From Sphingomonadales bacterium UBA6157 (GTDB lineage: Bacteria > Pseudomonadota > Alphaproteobacteria > Sphingomonadales > Sphingomonadaceae): a DNA stretch of 34,857 bases. The notes beneath the pieces were generated by a model. The model made no database searches. It was not told the origin of the DNA and saw only the letters and a list, made by a program, of their open reading frames with translations. Below, one piece after another: positions 31,612 to 34,857 of this stretch; positions within the stretch are counted from its first letter, which is position 1, and every line of letters starts with the position of its first letter. The stretch is from contig DIUN01000048.1 in assembly GCA_002423025.1 (NCBI GenBank), forward strand, positions 217,046 to 251,902. The letters run 5' to 3'. The translations under genes and the position numbers were made by a program.

Positions 31612-33756
31612 ATGAAAATTGCTGTTGCTGCGAGTTCGCTGGCATTGGCCGCTGCGCTCTGGCTGGTTCCGCTGTCGCAGGGCGAAGCTGCCGGGCTGGT
31701 CCAGGCTGCCAATGTCACGGCATCGCGCCTGCTGGCCGCCGCATCCGAGCCCGCCAACTGGATGACGCATGGCGGAACCTATGCCGAGCAGCGCTATGCC
31801 AATCTCGATCAGATCAACACCGGCAACGTCGGCAAGCTCGGCCTCGCCTGGTCGCATGAGTTCGATACCAATCGTGGCCAGGAAGCGACGCCACTGGTCA
31901 TCGATGGCACCATGTACACCACAACGGCCTGGTCCAAGGTCGTTGCGCTCGATGCGGCCACTGGCAAGGTGAAGTGGACCTTCGACCCGGGCGTGCCCAA
32001 GGAGCGGGGCCATTCGGCTTGCTGCGATGTCGTCAATCGCGGCGTCGCTGCCTGGAACGGCATGATCTTCGTTGGCGCGCTCGATGGCCGCCTGATTGCG
32101 CTAGACGCTGCTACCGGCAAGCAGAAGTGGTCCACCCAGACGTTTGATCCGTCCCAGCCCTACACCATCACCGGCGCTCCGCGCGTCGTGAAGGGCAAGG
32201 TCATCATCGGCAACGGCGGCGCCGAACTTGGCGTGCGCGGCTATGTGACAGCTTATGACGCGATGACCGGCCAGAAGGCGTGGCGTTTCTACACAATCCC
32301 CGGTGACCCGGCGAAGGGCCCCGATGGCGAAGCCTCTGATGATGTGCTGAAGGCCAAGGCTGGTGAAACCTGGTTCGGGAAATATTGGGAGGCCGGCGGC
32401 GGTGGCACGGTCTGGGATGCCATCGTTTATGATCAGGAGCTGGACCAGCTCTACATCGGTGTCGGCAATGGCAGCCCTTGGAATCATGAAGTCCGCTCGG
32501 AAGGCAAGGGGGACAACCTGTTCCTGTCGTCGGTCGTGGCGCTTGATCCCAACACCGGCAAGTACAAGTGGCATTACCAGGGCACGCCGGGAGAAACCTG
32601 GGACTTCACCCAGACCCAGCCGATCATGCTGGCAACACTGAACATTGATGGCCAGCCGCGCAAGGTGCTGATGCAGGCGCCCAAGAACGGCTTTTTCTAT
32701 GTCATCGATCGGACCAACGGCAAGCTGATCAGCGCCAAGGGCTTTGTTCCGCAAACCTGGACAACGGGTGTTGATCCCGCCACCGGCCGCCCGATCGAGG
32801 TGCCTGAGGCGCGCTATCGCACCGGCACCGCGCTGGTAACACCTTCAGCACTGGGTGCGCACAACTGGCACCCGATGGCCTTCAGCCCGAAGACGGGCTT
32901 GGTTTATCTGCCGGCTCAGGAAGTGCCGTTCGCTTACAGCAACGACAAGGCCTACAGCCACAAGCAGGGTGCCTGGAACATCGCTGTTGTCGCCGCAATC
33001 AATGCGCCGCCCAACAATGCCGAAGAGTCCCGGACCATCCGCGCTACTCTGAAGGGCCAGTTGATTGCCTGGGATCCGGTCAAGCAGAAGGAAGCCTGGC
33101 GCGTTCAATATGACGGCCCGTGGAACGGCGGCGCGCTGGCGACGGCCGGCAACCTCGTGTTCCAGGGCAATGCCCGCGGCATGTTCCAGGCCTTTGATGC
33201 CAGCAACGGCAAGCCATTGTGGAGCATGAACGCCCAGACCGGCGTTGTCGCCGGCGCGATCAGCTACATGGTCGGCAAAACGCAATATGTGGCGGTGATG
33301 GCAGGCTATGGTGGTGCCTATCCGCTCTCCACGGGCTTCCAGGACAAGCCCTCGTATACGCCGCCCAATGGCCGCCTGCTCGTCTTCAAGCTTGGTGGCA
33401 CTGGCAAGCTGCCGGCCTATGATCCACCGGCGCTGGCTCCGGCCAACCCGCCTTCAGATACGTTCACGCCCGAGCAGATTGCGGCGGGCGGCAACATCTA
33501 TGAAGGCAATTGCGGCATCTGCCACGGCGCCGGCGCCCGCTCGAGCGGGCTGGTGCCCGATCTTCGTCGCTCAGGTGCGCTGGGAGACAAGGAGACTTGG
33601 GCTGCCGTCGTGCATGGCGGCATGCTGAAGGAACGCGGCATGGTGAGCTTCGCCAAATGGTTCAGCAGCGATGAGATCGAGTCCGTCCGCGCCTATGTCG
33701 GCGAGCAGGCGAAGTTTCTCGCCTCCGAGGAATCCAAAAAGACAGGCGGCAAATAG
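31612..33756 (+). CDS. PQQ-dependent quinohemoprotein alcohol dehydrogenase (type II, with cytochrome c domain)
   Basis: Periplasmic enzyme that oxidises alcohols to aldehydes with pyrroloquinoline quinone and passes electrons to its own haem. The 714-aa precursor has a signal peptide (MKIAVAASSLALAAALW start, cleaved near QGEAAG), an eight-bladed propeller with repeated ALDAATGKxKW motifs, and the vicinal Cys137-Cys138 disulfide pair (HSACCD) over the cofactor. The catalytic base is Asp331 in ETWDFT. A C-terminal cytochrome c domain carries CGICH (Cys634, Cys637, His638) and likely ligand Met677. Two residues after Asp331 is Thr333, not the extra Asp of lanthanide enzymes, so calcium use is predicted. 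The frame opens at 31432, but the ATG at 31612 starts the signal peptide. A terminator follows. Confidence 0.94.
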   Translation: MKIAVAASSLALAAALWLVPLSQGEAAGLVQAANVTASRLLAAASEPANWMTHGGTYAEQRYANLDQINTGNVGKLGLAWSHEFDTNRGQEATPLVIDGTMYTTTAWSKVVALDAATGKVKWTFDPGVPKERGHSACCDVVNRGVAAWNGMIFVGALDGRLIALDAATGKQKWSTQTFDPSQPYTITGAPRVVKGKVIIGNGGAELGVRGYVTAYDAMTGQKAWRFYTIPGDPAKGPDGEASDDVLKAKAGETWFGKYWEAGGGGTVWDAIVYDQELDQLYIGVGNGSPWNHEVRSEGKGDNLFLSSVVALDPNTGKYKWHYQGTPGETWDFTQTQPIMLATLNIDGQPRKVLMQAPKNGFFYVIDRTNGKLISAKGFVPQTWTTGVDPATGRPIEVPEARYRTGTALVTPSALGAHNWHPMAFSPKTGLVYLPAQEVPFAYSNDKAYSHKQGAWNIAVVAAINAPPNNAEESRTIRATLKGQLIAWDPVKQKEAWRVQYDGPWNGGALATAGNLVFQGNARGMFQAFDASNGKPLWSMNAQTGVVAGAISYMVGKTQYVAVMAGYGGAYPLSTGFQDKPSYTPPNGRLLVFKLGGTGKLPAYDPPALAPANPPSDTFTPEQIAAGGNIYEGNCGICHGAGARSSGLVPDLRRSGALGDKETWAAVVHGGMLKERGMVSFAKWFSSDEIESVRAYVGEQAKFLASEESKKTGGK

Positions 33757-33794
33757 GACAGGTTGAAGCCTGGGCTTATCCTGCACTGAAGATG

Positions 33795-33836
33795 TCCGAT
33801 CGCAGTGGTGCCAGACACCACCGCGATCGGATTTTT
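33795..33836 (+). terminator. Intrinsic terminator after the PQQ alcohol dehydrogenase gene
   Basis: TCCGATCGCAGTGGTG (33795-33810) pairs with CACCACCGCGATCGGA (33816-33831) in 15 of 16 positions around CCAGA, then TTTTT. It lies 38 bp after the stop and 26 bp before the end of the convergent katG gene. Confidence 0.92.
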
Positions 33837-33862
33837 CGTATCAGGGCTTCGGCCGTTCGAAA

Positions 33863-34857
<995 letters not shown>

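Overview
The window looks like chromosomal, high-GC DNA (roughly two thirds G+C by eye) from an alphaproteobacterium, most likely a member of the Sphingomonadales. The evidence is the style of the proteins (NADP-type Icd, short-form Psd next to PssA, ETF-QO followed by a TPR protein and IspE, a UDG-fold protein overlapping an SLT transglycosylase), the dense coding, and short operons joined by ATGA or GTGA overlaps. I see no rRNA, tRNA, insertion sequence, prophage, CRISPR array or integrase. It reads as ordinary core and metabolic chromosome with a few unusual accessory genes.

Layout. Positions 1-2.9 kb hold the 5' end of icd and a LOG-family gene (minus), then psd and pssA (plus), which make phosphatidylethanolamine. 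From 2.7 to 5.75 kb there is a small membrane ORF (minus), then an acyl-CoA ligase coupled to a patatin lipoprotein (plus). From 5.76 to 9.0 kb a minus-strand operon encodes a degenerate uracil-DNA-glycosylase-fold protein, a soluble lytic transglycosylase and MoaB. From 9.07 to 13.4 kb come ETF-QO, a secreted TPR protein and IspE (plus). From 13.4 to 20.2 kb (plus) there is a regulated-looking spacer with a small secreted helical protein and a strong terminator, then enoyl-CoA hydratase, an N-formylglutamate amidohydrolase-like protein, IlvD, Nnr and an RlmD-type methyltransferase. From 20.2 to 21.4 kb a MAPEG protein (minus) diverges from an OmpH/Skp-like protein (plus).

From 21.4 to 23.8 kb a minus-strand pair encodes a type III PLP ornithine/lysine decarboxylase and a deoxyhypusine-synthase-like enzyme, a probable polyamine module (homospermidine or a relative). 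From 24.0 to 28.2 kb are a threonine/serine dehydratase (plus), a LysR regulator (minus) and, divergent from it, a two-gene operon: a small membrane protein and a 639-residue protein that joins an N-terminal membrane domain to a linalool dehydratase/isomerase (LinD)-like domain. A palindromic LysR-type box (TGACTTAT-N11-ATAAATCA) lies between the LysR gene and this operon. From 28.2 to 33.8 kb are divergent glpD and glpK, a small membrane ORF and a periplasmic quinohemoprotein (PQQ plus cytochrome c) alcohol dehydrogenase. The window ends inside katG (minus).

The most unusual unit is the LysR / small membrane protein / membrane-anchored LinD-like operon. The ODC plus DHS-like pair, the hexamer-repeat promoter region before the small secreted protein, and the degenerate UDG-fold protein come next. 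All assignments come from reading the sequence and from recalled family motifs. No database search was run.
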